A DNA stretch of 64,000 bases from Malurus cyaneus samueli (taxonomy: Eukaryota > Chordata > Aves > Passeriformes > Maluridae), in NCBI GenBank assembly GCA_009741485.1, contig CM019219.1, positions 2,021,998 through 2,085,997 on the forward strand. Direction: 5' to 3'. The notes under the pieces were generated by a model, which worked only from the letters and a program-made list of their open reading frames with translations, was not told the DNA's origin and made no database searches. This document shows positions 1 through 11,270 of this stretch, piece by piece (positions within the stretch are counted from its first letter, which is position 1; every line of letters begins with the position of its first letter). The translations under genes were made by a program, and so were the position numbers.

Positions 1-988
1 TGCACCCCAAACCCGCCGGGTCCCAGCCCTGCTCTCCAAATCCCCTGTCCCAAATCCCCTATCCCAAATCCCCTGTCCCATCCCCTGCGAGTGCCCCTGA
101 TTCCATGGAACCCCCCCATTTGTGTGCATTCGGGGGTGCCCTGCAGGGTCCCGGCGGGGGAAAATTCCCCTCCCACTCAAAGAGAAGAATTTTGTAAATT
201 AAATGCACAATAAAAGTCTGTGAGGATCTTTGGGATTCGACTTTTTTTTTTTTTTTCTGCTGCTCCACAGCAACATGTGGGCATTGCATGTGTTTTATGG
301 TTGGTACATTAATGAGTAGATAATCTGTATTTGGTTATTCTCCCAGACAGTCAGCAATAATAATTTGAATGAGGGAGATTTTTAAAAAACGCATCTGGCA
401 CTCTGTGTGTGTTTTGTTTGTTTGTCTTTTTTTTTTTCTCTCCTTTTTTAACCCCACAATATAAATAAGAAACAACACCAGAAACAACTCTGAAATAATT
501 ATGAAACCAGTAAATAACCCCTGAGCTCTAACGTACACAGATGACTTTCCAGAGGGAGCAGCCAGGCTTGCGTGTGGAGAAAAAAAAAAAAAAAAGGAAT
601 TTTGGGAGCGGGGATGGGAGGGGGGGACACGGGAGCCCCCCGGGGAATGCGGGCGCTGGGACCCTGCGGAGGGTTAAATTCGGTCCTTGCCAAATCAATA
701 AAAATAAATAAAATAACCAACACAAATGTCTTTAAAATAAGGGGAAGAGAAAAAAAAAGAGGAAAGAAAAAAACACCCCACTCCTCTTTTTTTTTTTTTT
801 CTTTTGCCTGAGCAGCCGGCAGCCAACTCATCAGCAGCTGAGGCAGGAGAGAGGGGTTTTGGAGTTAACTGCATGCAGGAAATCTCTCACATCCTGAGTC
901 CCAGCTCGCTCCTCTCTGTAACTGTTATTTATGGGGCTGCTCTCCAGCCCCAGCTGATGAAAGTTTGTCTCTCTCAGTCTGGGCTGCG
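1..988. other. 5' flank and untranslated leader of the ADAM gene
   Basis: No coding gene is seen here. The stretch holds a short C-rich tandem repeat (37-87), T and A homopolymers (about 241-256, 580-596, 788-800), A+T-rich sequence between 660 and 780, and then the GC rise into exon 1. Part of 850-988 is presumably 5' untranslated sequence, but no transcript start can be assigned. Confidence 0.5.
37..87. repeat. 14-bp tandem repeat, about 3.5 units
   Basis: The unit CAAATCCCCTGTCC occurs at 37-50, 51-64 (one change) and 65-78, followed by a shortened copy to 87. It is a short C-rich minisatellite in the promoter flank with no apparent coding role. Confidence 0.8.
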
Positions 989-1500
989 ATGTCAAAGCGC
1001 CTCCACGCAGCGCAGCCGCGCTCCCCCCGTGCGCTGCCCGCGGCCCGGCTCCCCGCGCTGCCGCCGCTCCTGCCGCCGCTTCTGCCGCTTCTGCTGCTGC
1101 TGGGCCCGGCCTGCCTGCCGTCCGCACCGCTCCCAGCCCGCGGTAAGTCCCGCACGGCCCCTGCCGAGGTTTTACCGAGCTCCACCGGTGCATTTTAGCC
1201 GGGGAGATGGATCGAGAGCGGCGCTCCCCCCGCCCCGCCGGGCACCGAGCGGGGAGGTCCCGGCCGGGCACACGCGGAGCTGTGCAATTCCCGCTCGTCC
1301 GCGCCGCTTCTCAGAGTTTTCCGGGGAAAACTCCGCTGTGCAGCCCCCATCCCTCTTGGGGTTCCATCCCTCGGCACCCCCAAACCCGCTGGTCCCTTCC
1401 CTGCACCCCCATCCCCGTGGTCCCATTTTTTCCCGCGAACACTCGTCATTTCTCTTCCTTATCCTCCGATCTCGCGCAATATCGTTTTCGCATGTTCATC
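560..1500 (+). promoter_or_regulatory. CpG-rich promoter and first-exon region
   Basis: GC and CpG content rise sharply from about 980 to 1330, across the first coding exon and the start of intron 1, then fall to the low level usual for the rest of the window. This is the normal look of a vertebrate CpG-island promoter. Upstream, 570-800 is A- and T-tract rich. A weak TATA-like TATTTAT lies at about 925-931, but the start of transcription cannot be fixed from sequence. Two upstream ATGs (873 and 957) share a frame different from the protein start at 989. Seen: composition and motifs. Inferred: promoter function, from its position directly before the signal-peptide exon. Confidence 0.6.
989..1142 (+). 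CDS. ADAM12: ADAM metalloprotease exon 1: signal peptide (ADAM12-like)
   Basis: This exon encodes 51 residues plus the first base of codon 52. Residues 1-20 are basic and proline/alanine-rich (MSKRLHAAQP...). Residues 21-40 form a leucine/proline hydrophobic core (LPALPPLLPP then LLPLLLLLGP), followed by ACLPSAPLPAR, a plausible signal peptide and cleavage zone. The core is coded by imperfect CTG/CCG repeats. The start ATG at 989 has G at -3. The exon ends at 1142 before a canonical GTAAGT donor in phase 1, which joins exactly to the 2-base remainder at the start of exon 2 to make a glycine codon, reading ...PLPARG|EDVDS. Human ADAM12, as I recall it, also has an ARG at this point. The signal peptide routes the protease to the secretory pathway. 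An out-of-frame ATG at 957 precedes the start. Exon identity is strong; assignment to ADAM12 rather than a relative is moderate. Confidence 0.75.
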
Positions 1501-2029
1501 CCACCCTCAGTTCGTCATAATTGGATCTGAGATCAGGACAATGGATTTTTGAGGGAAAAGCAGCTCCCACATTAATCCCTTCATTAATTCATCTTTCCAG
1601 CGCAGTGGCTGAGAAAAGAGTCAAGAATGTCAAGTCTGAAGTGCTGAAAAGAGACCTGACGCTCTTCCATGTGGATTTACAGAGCCTCTCTCTGCTTCTG
1701 GAGAGTCCAGAATCTCCAGGATTCATTGTGGGGATGTAAATGGAATAAATCTCATGGTGTGGTTGGAACAGGGAGCAAGGAACTCATTTCCTCTTCAGCT
1801 CCAGGCTTGGAAAAGGCCAAATTGCTTTCGTAATCTCAGGCATCCATTAGTGTTTTAATGGATTTAGTGAGCTGGAGATGATTTAGAGGGCCCAGGTTTT
1901 TTAAGGATTCGGTCTGGCGTGATAGTTTCAATTCTGGGGATTGGTGGAATCCGGTGCGTGGGATATCCTCTTCTCCAAAATGAGGTGTCCAGTTAATTTA
2001 CTTGACACTTAGAGATCACAAATCAGGGC

Positions 2030-2135
2030 TCGGGATGGTTGGGTTGGAAAGCACTGAAAGATATCCTTCCAACCCCTTTCTATTGGCGTGACGTTCATTA
2101 TCACAGGTTGCTCAACCTGGCCTTGGAGCCTATCA
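2030..2135 (-). mobile_element. CR1 LINE 3' fragment, degraded
   Basis: Seen: GGTTGGGTTGGAAAGCACTG, then a stretch like CCTTCCAACCCC and GGTTGCTCAACCTGGCCTTGG. This is the complement of the avian CR1 3' end. The element is therefore on the minus strand and truncated, with several small deletions relative to the usual pattern. It may continue weakly to about 2250. Confidence 0.65.
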
Positions 2136-5100
2136 GGTGGGGACTAAGACTTTTCTCTGGGATTCCATTCCGGCTCACCTCTCCCGGAGGAATTTCTCCA
2201 ATTCATCTGTTTGTTCTGTCGTTGACAATTCCTTGTCTGTCATTCTAGCGTTCATCAAGTCCGTCTTCAGCTTCTCTTGGAGCTTTTTAGCACTGAAGCC
2301 ACAAATCAGGTGACCCAAATCTCTCTTTTGCGAGCATTCCCAATTCTCTCGCTTTCCTTGTTAAATTAAGCAACAGAATCCCAAGTTTTGGCTTCTGCTC
2401 TTTTCGTCGTTCAAGCCTCGAATTAGGAATTTTGTTCTAATGTGTTGAATGTTGACAAGGTCAAGACATACTTGGCAGGAACTCTCCAGACTTTTTTTAC
2501 AAACAAATCAAGCTAATCATTCCTCTGTTTTTCCACACAGCTCTCCCTGCACCAACAAGGGATTATCCCAGCAAGAAGCTGAGTGTCCTTTAGGAGAGCT
2601 CCAGGCTTGGAAAACGCAGCTCAGAAATACCAGGAGCCTTCATCTCCCTGCACTCGGAGCCTGAGGGAAGCTGCTGTCGCTTCCTGGTCCTTTAAAAGCT
2701 GGAGACAGCTCCAAATCGGGATGCCCTTGGCTCTCGTGCGTGTCAGCAGTTTCCTGCTGTCACCAGCTCAGTCTCACGCAGGGTCTGGTCACACTGGCGG
2801 CAAACTGGGAATTAATTTCATCCCCCTTCCTCTTTTATCACAGGGAGATAAGGAATGCACAGGCTCCATTAGGGAGCATTCTTAGGTTACCCCTGTCTCG
2901 GCTCTGGATATGTAATCCAAGGAAATGCAGGTGCTAGAGAGGAGCACAGCCAGGTGGCTTCTCTTTAAAGCCTGGGGATGAGCGAAGGATAGAGGAGGGA
3001 AAATAGGGAGGGGAGTTTTACCTACAAGAGGGAATTAGCACCTTCTGTGGGATGTTAAAGGGTCCAACACAATCCATGGATCCATGGGGAAGTCAGGCAC
3101 AACCTCAGCACTGATCCCTGTCCCTGGACCGGCATTAGCTCCCACTCCTGTTCTGAACAATTCCTAATCCTGCAGGGAAATAGGGAGGATGCTCTAAAGA
3201 GAGGTTTGAGCTATGTGATCCAGATAAAAGAGGGATTTCTTTTGTTGGAGGAAATCTCTTCTCCTTGGATGCAGTCTGAATTTGCCTTTCTTAATTTTAA
3301 GGAATACAAGTGCCCATGTCCAGCTGAGTGGTCTGGATTCCCAGGATGGTCAGCAGGATAAGGTCAGGGCCTCTCTGATCCAAGGTGGCACCAGCTTGGG
3401 GATGAGATTGCCACATCCTGATGCCCACTGAACACAAACCAAGGAGTTCAATTCATGGATTAATCCCTTAATCCATGTTAATGAGTTGCTGAGCACCTAA
3501 AATTAGGGAATTTTAACTCCACACCACAGAAAGAAGGCATAGTCTTGGATGAGCTAGTATTTCTAGGGGTAGTTCTTGCTTCCAGAATTTGGGGCACTAG
3601 CATTTATGCATAACTTGGAATGAGTTTCTGCTGTCAGTACATTTATTTAGCAAGCTTTCCAAGTCTGCATTGTCCTGGCTTTCCCCACAGACTTTACAGA
3701 GCTCTTGAGGATAAGAGCTGCTGGATATTCATTCTGGGAATTTGATTTCTCCCTATTTAATTCCCCATTTATCAAAGCATTTAACCCCTAAATGCTGGAG
3801 ATGTCAGTGGCCTTTCGAATAGACGCAAGGCAGCTGTGATATCCAGTGAGACATTTCCACAAGCATCTTCCGCAGGTTTCACCTTCAGTGCTTCGTTGAG
3901 GCTGTAATCCGTCTGGATCCGGTGTCTGTTCAGATCTTTTCTCTGCCCTTGGAAATCAATCCTGCAGCCTTCGTCATTGTTTGAGATGAACTCGTGCCGT
4001 CTGACAAATCTGTTGGAAGGGAAGGCGGGATGAGCACAGCTTCCTGGCGCAATTAACGTCGACTGCATTTATTCCTCCGGGTTTTGGTTTTTGCTGTTTG
4101 TTATTTCCAGGAGGCTGTGGGAGGCGGCTCTGCCTTGAAGTGGGAGCTGAGATTGGCAAAAAAAAAAGGGCAAACAGGGGCTTTTCCCAGATTTTTAAGT
4201 CTGTTCTTACACAATGAATGTGCCTGGATTGTCCCCTTGATCCCAAGAGGGGGACCAGCACTGAACAACTTTTGAAATCCTTTCCTGAAGTATCCACGGC
4301 ATAGGTATGGAATTTCATGATCTTATGTCTTCCAAGCCAAACAATTCCAGAATTCTACAAACCCCATAGTGATAATGGCTGGTGCTTGGTCACAATTCCT
4401 GATTCCTGGGAAGCATTAGAGAAAGGTCTAATTATCCCAGGTTTTTAGGGTGATATGGAGGATGTGATGGTTTTGTGTGGATCTGAACTTGGGTTTATCA
4501 GGGATACCCCACAAAAGGCCTTACAAAATTCCAGATAAAGGAATTAATGCTTCTTGTAGTCACTCCACAACAAAAAGCTGCTGGGTTGGTTAATCAACAT
4601 TTCCTTTTTTCCAGTCACCAGGAATTACACCTTCCTGCTAGGACCCTCAAATATGACAGAGTGGACTGGCAGCAACATCAGCCAAATCCTTTAGGATTCT
4701 GGGATGCATCCCATCAAACTGTTGAGCATCCAGGTTCCTCAGGGATTTGTGACCTGATGTTCTTATACCGTGAGAAGGATTTTGCTCCTCTCATCCCCAC
4801 CTCGTTGTCTACACTCAGGAGAGGTTTGGGAAGAGAAGTTTGCATAAAAACTGTGGCAAAAAAAGTTGATTATTTCATCCTTCATCCATTATTACCAGCT
4901 TTCCAGTCCTGCTTTTCAGGGAGAAACATTTGCTTTGACTTTTTCCTGACTGATATCTGTGTTGAAATCCTTATTATTCCTTCCCTGAATCCCTTGCCAT
5001 GTTTGGCTCTGGCTGTTCCTCGGCTCCCTACCCATCCCTACAAACAGGACTTCGTATTTCATCTCCAGGTTAATCAGAGACTGGATTGATGGCCTGCTCT

Positions 5101-5689
5101 GCTTCCCATGCAGAGGGCATTATGCCCAAGTGGTTTAGGGGAAATCCATCCCGCTGTTATGCAAGCCGCTTGCCTGGGAGCCTTCCCTTCTCCTCCAGTG
5201 GAAGGACAGATGATGATCATCTGTATTAATATTGTTCGCTTGAGCTCCAAAGGATCTTCAAAAAAAAGCCCTGACTAGGGTTGAATAATTTAAGTTCTCT
5301 TAAATCACAATCTCGGAGTGGTTTCTTGGAGGTTTCAAGGCATGAAGCGAATTTACAAGGAGATAGATGAGCTATGGCCCTGCGCTTGCAGCGCTGGATC
5401 CGAGGATACTCCTTTGCTGGAGTTCAGGATGTCCGGATGCAGATTAGCGCGGAAGTGGGATGTAGGTTATTGACAGGGAGTCCGTCATATGCGGACTAGA
5501 GGGCTAGTTGTTGGTTCTAAAACCAGATCTAAACTTCCATAGAAATCATCATACTCTCTGCAGAAATTACTTGTTGTTTTGTGACCGAGGGGGTTTAGTG
5601 GTTTGGGAAAATTCAGGGATAGTTTAATCAGGAATTTAGTTGGATCATTAGTCATCAAGTTTCAATTGTCACCCAGCTCCAGGCCCTGG

Positions 5690-5980
5690 ATGATTCCCAG
5701 ATCACATCCACAGGGATTCTCTCAATCTTCGGGATGGGATCACCTGCTTCAAGGCGGCATTTCTCTAAGAATTTCCTTATATCCAGTCTAAACCTCCCTG
5801 GTGCAATTTGAGGCCACTTCCTCATGTTCTATCACTTGTTACTTTGGAGAACAGACCAACACCCACCTTGCTAAAACCTCCTTTCAGGTAATTATAGAGA
5901 GTGATAAGGTCTCCCTGAGCCTCTTTTTCTCCAGGCTGGCCTGCCCGGCTGGCCTAGCCCCTCGGTGCTCCAGATTTTTC
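5690..5980 (-). mobile_element. CR1 LINE fragment, older subfamily
   Basis: The segment includes TCTAAACCTCCCTGGTGCAA, TTGAGGCCACTTCCTC, GTTCTATCACTTGTTACTT, GAGAGTGATAAGGTCTCCCT and TTTTCTCCAGGCTG in the order expected for the complement of CR1. Similarity is high from about 5760 to 5940 and fades quickly afterwards. The drop lies at the approach to the anomalous block beginning near 6.3 kb. Confidence 0.85.
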
Positions 5981-8900
5981 AAGTGGGACAAGACAATCCA
6001 TCAAAATTCCAGTTTTCTCTCCATTAATTCTGAAGAGAAATGAGCTCTTGAAGTCATCCTTTGTCATCAAATTTATCAATATTTCCACACTCAAAAGTGT
6101 GGTTGTACCTTAATGAGATTCCAAAGGGAAAGAGGATTTTGTCCTCTATGGCAGGAGCAGATTTTCCAGCTCACAGGCAGAGGTTTGGGATCATAAGATG
6201 GTGAAGGGGAGAGATGAAAAAGTCAAGTCATTGTCCTCCCAATATTTAAAATTAAATTTTTAATTTTGATCTGTCTAGAACCAAAGCCTTTGTCAGGGCT
6301 GGTCTCTGGAATTCTTGTAAAATCTATGTTTTTGGAATATATTCACATTGGATGCTTGTGTGTCAATGTGGAGGGAGTGTTGGCTTTGTTCTATGGCACG
6401 CAGTGTTTGCTTTTGCACACCCTTCGAGAGGTGCGTGCCTATTGTTGCTACGCTCGCTTACTGTGGTTGTGGAGGCCATTTGCATAGGGCGAGGCTGACG
6501 ATCTATTGCAATTGTGTCGATTCCTTAAGCAAGTTGAGTTGTGCAAGTCGCAAAAGGCGTTAATCAGATCATATTTCATGTCCGTTTTTGGTTCTCTTTT
6601 AAATCTTCATGTCTTTATGGAGGCTTAATTGGTTATGATTGTTTTGAGGATTCATGAGAGTATTAAAGGACTTTCTTATGCAGATGGAATAGTGCCCACT
6701 TGGGCTTCAAGGTGCCTCTTTGTGAAGGGCATAGATATTGTTTGAGTGCTGCTTCCCTACCCATCCTGGATATACTGTCTTGCCCAGCACTTTTCCCTGA
6801 AGAGGGTTGTCTTATAGGAATATTATTTATCAAATCCCTTACCTTTCCTTCAATACGTTAACTTATCCGTTCGACTGAACTCCGTTATCTGTCTGTCCTC
6901 CTATAGTTTCCATCCAACTTTTGTGAGCCGTGTCTCGGAATTTTTTGTATGACATTGTGGTGACTCTTGATCTGTTTTGCTGGGTCTTTGGACTTTATTG
7001 CTCAGATGGTCTGTCCTAATTGACCTTCTCGGAGTTCATGCGTGAATTTACTTCGTTGTCCATTTCTTCTCTAGGTGGAACCTCCGCGGCGGCGGGCGGA
7101 TTAAGTATAGACTCTGATTGGAGTTTATACAGGGTTGGGTTGCACGTTTTTTGGGGTGAGGGGAGGGAGTAAACACCGCTGTAGCATCATAGGTTACCTC
7201 TTGTTTTGAGGTTTTTGGATTTTGCACTTTCTCGATCATTCGCGCTAGTCCAGCAGTTCAAGCTGCGATAGATTGGTGTTATGTTTCTGTCTAAACATAG
7301 GGACATAATTCCCTTGCAGGAGAGAGGTGGGAGAAGAGTTGGGGATTTCGGTTTGACCTTTAAAGATTTTATTGGACAAGGCACAACGTATGTGCAGAGT
7401 GCTTTCTCATATCGGGTTCAATCATTAAGGCAAATAGTGGGTCCCAAGACAAGCAGAGTGGACTTTGGGTTCATGGAGTGATCACGTTGGGAGCTTCTCC
7501 TTGTGAATGGTCGTGATGCATTAAATCCATCTGATGGTTTTCGAGTGATCTTGTTGGTGTGGAGTGTGGGGGGTGAGGATAGGGACTGCAGAAGTGGAAG
7601 CCATATGTCCAATCAAAGCAGAATCTCAGAGGATCAGGATGCTTTTGGGGGTGGTGTAATTTTCTGGTTAGTGGACCCATCATGTCGTTTGCTGTGGCAT
7701 TTTACTCTGCTCGGGATTATGGTGCGTTAGAAGTTAGAATCTTGGTGGTCGGGGGGTGATCCTTCTTTTCAATATTATCTCTGCGATATGGCTCTTGGTG
7801 ATCGAAAAGTTACTGTTTTCTCTGCGCTTCTCGGTTTTATTCCGGTGCTCTTGGCAGATTATTTTCAATCCTATTTTTTAGGGAAATATTTCTCTATCGT
7901 CTTCGATTTTCTGTTTCATTTATGGGTTTTGGTGTCTGAGTGCTAGTTAATGCAGCGGCTCATATGTTTCATGTTTTCCATGCAAGGAACTATTGTGAAC
8001 GTCTGTTGTTACAGTTTGTGAATGTCTCTCTCTTTGGGATTGCCAAAGGTTTGAGTTATATAGTCACTGTGAGATTGTTGCGCTAACCTCAAGTCTTTCT
8101 TTAAGTTTTATGTGTTTTTTTTTTGACTCGTTCATCTTTCCTTTTTAATCAGTTATTTTTTTCTGGAAAAGTTGTGTTGTGTATGAATTTGTTGTCTTTC
8201 CGCTTCCGTTTTTCTATTCGTTGGGTGTGTTTGGGTGTGCTATCTTCGAATTGTGGCTTTTGTTGGAAACGTGTTCTAATGGTTTTTAGGTAATTGTCAA
8301 AGGAAAAAATCCGAGGAATATTGACAGGTAGGTAGAATGGGTTTGCTCAGTGTAAGGAAGTTATTGTGTGTTTTTTTGCCTTGTCCTTCATTTCCAGATG
8401 CCATCGTGCACATCTTGGTGAGCTGATGGTAGAAATATGCATGGACGAATGGAGGCGGACGGAGATGTGGTCAGAGTCCCTGTGGTCCGCAGCCTAGGAT
8501 CGGTCAGGGTGGATCGTCTGTTTGGTTGTGGCCACTTGGGATCAGCTGGCCATAGTGGGACGGAACTTACATCGTGCATGTGTGGGAAGGAATATAATCC
8601 CTACCTAATAGTCCACGAAATGTGAAGCTAGGACTTGGATTTCCTGTCAATTCGTGCACATAAATATGGGTCATCTGGCATGTTACTTATCCTTATAAGG
8701 ATCCCGGGCTTATGTTTTTGGTGCTTTTGTTTTTAGGAGGAAATTGTTTTGCTTCAGATTTTGGTTCTGTCTGCACCCCTAATCCTTGCTTGCCGCTTTC
8801 CCAAGGTTGCTCGCGGATGCCGCGCCAGAACTTCGGGACTCTTCTGACTCTTGCTCGTCGGGTCTGAATCCTCGTTCGTGGTTGATCGGCTCTATCTTGG

Positions 8901-9819
8901 TGTTTGCTGCTTCATCCAGGACTTCTGTGTGGCCATCTGGATAAGATTGTGGGGATTCAGCAAAGTTTTTCTCCAATCCCTGGCATGAGTAATGCGCACG
9001 ACTGTTTATGTTAGTTCGCATCAAGGGTTCTCGTGCATAGATCTCCCCGATCTCCTGTTTCTAGCTCTCGGCTTTTATGACCGATCCAATCGACAGGACG
9101 TTAGGGGATGTAACTTGTTAAAGCTCGCTGTGTTTGCGCTGCTTTAGGTTGGTGGGTATGTGTGGAGTTCTGTCTCTTGATGGAAGGATGGTTGTCTTCA
9201 TTTGCGCAGGGTGAGTTGGTTCTTAGAGGCTAACTTGTTTATTCCCAGTTCCTCGGGTGTTCAACAAGTAGGAGGGAAGTGAGGAGGTTGCGAGAATAAG
9301 AGGGAGGGGCATTCAATTTCCATCTCTGAAGAGGGGGAGAGTGTGTGGATATAAAGCCGTTGGCTTTTCGGTTGAATATTGTGTGTGACCAGCAGATCTT
9401 GAATTTATCTAGTTTTATCGTCACCAGAATGTGGGCTTTTGCTTCAGGGAGGAATGAAAAATACTTGAAGAGGGAAGATGGTTTTATTTTCGCTAAGAGT
9501 GTCGGATCATCTTTTTAGCAATTCTTTTGACCTCTGCAGAGGGCAGCCTTCCAATTCTTGATCTGTGCTGTGCTCTTTGAATTTCTATTGCAGTGGGTGT
9601 GTTTTTTGAGCTGTTGTCCAGTTCAAGTGAGGAAGTTTCTATCTCACCACTGTTGCTCTGGATAACAAATCTTTTCGCTCAAATCAAAAATCCTTTTGGA
9701 GAGTTGTGAAGTGATTTGGAGGGCAGCTGGGGGCGTGTTTACTGGCGTAGAAAAAGAACTTCTATAGGTGGGTGCTTCATCTCGGTCTCTTATTCCCTGA
9801 GGGTGGGCCAGTGGGGATT

Positions 9820-10065
9820 GGATTGTTCCAGGACAACAGATGGAGCGCTAGCTTGTGGCTGGGGTAGAGATGGCCTCAAGAGGATTCTTATGGAAAGGTG
9901 GTCAGGAGTGGAAATGGTGCAGGACTCCCCATCCTTTGAGAGATATCAAGGAATGCCTTGAGGTGGGCATCAGTCCTCGGAAAGTGCTGGCTGGTCACAG
10001 GTTTGGACTCATAATTCTGAGGTCTTTTCCATCCAGTTTCGTGCTCCATGAATTTATGGAATATG
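9820..10065 (+). mobile_element. Heavily mutated CR1 LINE 3' end
   Basis: Recognisable words appear in CR1 order: CAGGACAACAGATGG, ATGGCCTCAAG, TTATGGAAAGGTGGTCAGGA, CCCCATCCTTTGAGAG, GGTTTGGACTCA, GAGGTCTTTTCCATCCAG and a final ATGAATTTATGGAATATGG that replaces the usual ATTCTATGATTCTATG tail. By eye it is far more diverged than the same type of element at 26.03 kb. This is the best internal gauge of sequence accuracy in the anomalous block. Confidence 0.5.
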
Positions 10066-11175
10066 GATAGTTTGGACACAGGTCCTTCCGGTCAGGTAGA
10101 ATCACCTTTTCCTTCCTGCTTCCTCTTCCTGGGTCCTATGCAGCGATTCGGGTTCTTCGTGATCTATGAGGAATGGAGCGCAGGTCATTCGTGAAAGCTT
10201 TTCTTGGGTTTGACCACTTGGAGCTATGCAGATCATCGTGCCACTTTCCATGGGGAGACCATGAAGTGCCCCTCCACTCCCAGCCGCCAGGCTGCTGATG
10301 ACTAATCCTTCCGGAGGAGCCTCAGGATCTATAGAGGAGGAATTGAGCTTCTTTGGTGGGTTGGACATTGACATTCCTATCTGCCCGAATGGCTTTGATC
10401 CTGACGAGTAGAAGGGTTGGGGCCATTTATCAGGGAATAATTCATTTATCTCAGGAATATCTGATTATAGGGGGAGCTGGGAGATGGTCTGTAGGGGATT
10501 AGGTACCTGTGTGGGTTTTGGTTCTTTCCCTCATCTGTTTGTGTTTTCCATTCATTTCTGGAACAGTCTACGCAGTGGATTATGCACTCTTTGTCTCTGA
10601 CTGGTAACTTTCTTCAAGCAGAAAAGTCTCCTTTCTTCTGTTCTCTTGGTTTATCTGTCTTTTTCTTCACCCTCCATCCAGTCCTTTGAGGAAAGGTTGT
10701 GTTTGTTGTGATTCCTCTCAGGCACACAGGGGAGTACTGAGTACCTTCACGAGGTGAAATTCTCTTCGCCCGTCATTATTTCTTCTTCACTTCTTCGGGG
10801 ATCTCAATTCTTCAGACATGAGAGTCTAGCCATGCAAGAGCTGTCTTGAATCTCAGGATCAATTCCTTGTTGGGAAAAATTCCAAGAGGGTCATCGGTGG
10901 ACTTGTCGACTGATCCCAAATTTGTCCAGCATCAGGTAAGCATGGTGTTAGGTGCACTCTCAGGGAATGGGGACCCACACGTCTCTGTGGATGGTATCCA
11001 ATGCCTTCCTCTTTCTCATAATTTTTGATCTCACCCTACTCCTCTGGCACGTTAGATACAATCCCTCTCTGCTTGTTCCCCATGTTCAGAAGATCCAACT
11101 TCCACCTGCTTCCACTCTCAGAGGTTCCTGATAACATTCTCCAGACAACGGGGGCTTTCTATGAATCATTCTTCT

Positions 11176-11270
11176 GTTATGAATCGAAAAATCTAGAAGG
11201 GTTGACGTTGGAAGGGACCTAGAGATCATCTCATTCCAGGTGCAGCTGACAAGAATCCATGGAAGTGGGT
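11176..11270 (-). mobile_element. CR1 LINE 3' edge, minus strand
   Basis: GAAGGGTTGACGTTGGAAGG followed by GACCTAGAGATCATCTCATTCC matches the complement of the extreme CR1 3' end. Similarity stops within about 80 bp, so it is either a short truncated insertion or a degraded longer one. Confidence 0.6.

Noticed and set aside
804..1520. 238-codon plus-strand open frame overlapping exon 1
   Set aside because: Open because of the GC-rich island; it runs through the exon 1 donor into the intron. Only its spliced version starting at 957 is worth considering, and that is listed as a finding.
10880..10995. Possible CR1 coding-end fragment (GGTCATCGGTGGACTTGTCG, GTGGATGGTATCCAATGCC)
   Set aside because: Words resemble the CR1 interior but are in scrambled order and strongly diverged. 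It lies in the anomalous block, where such matches are unreliable.
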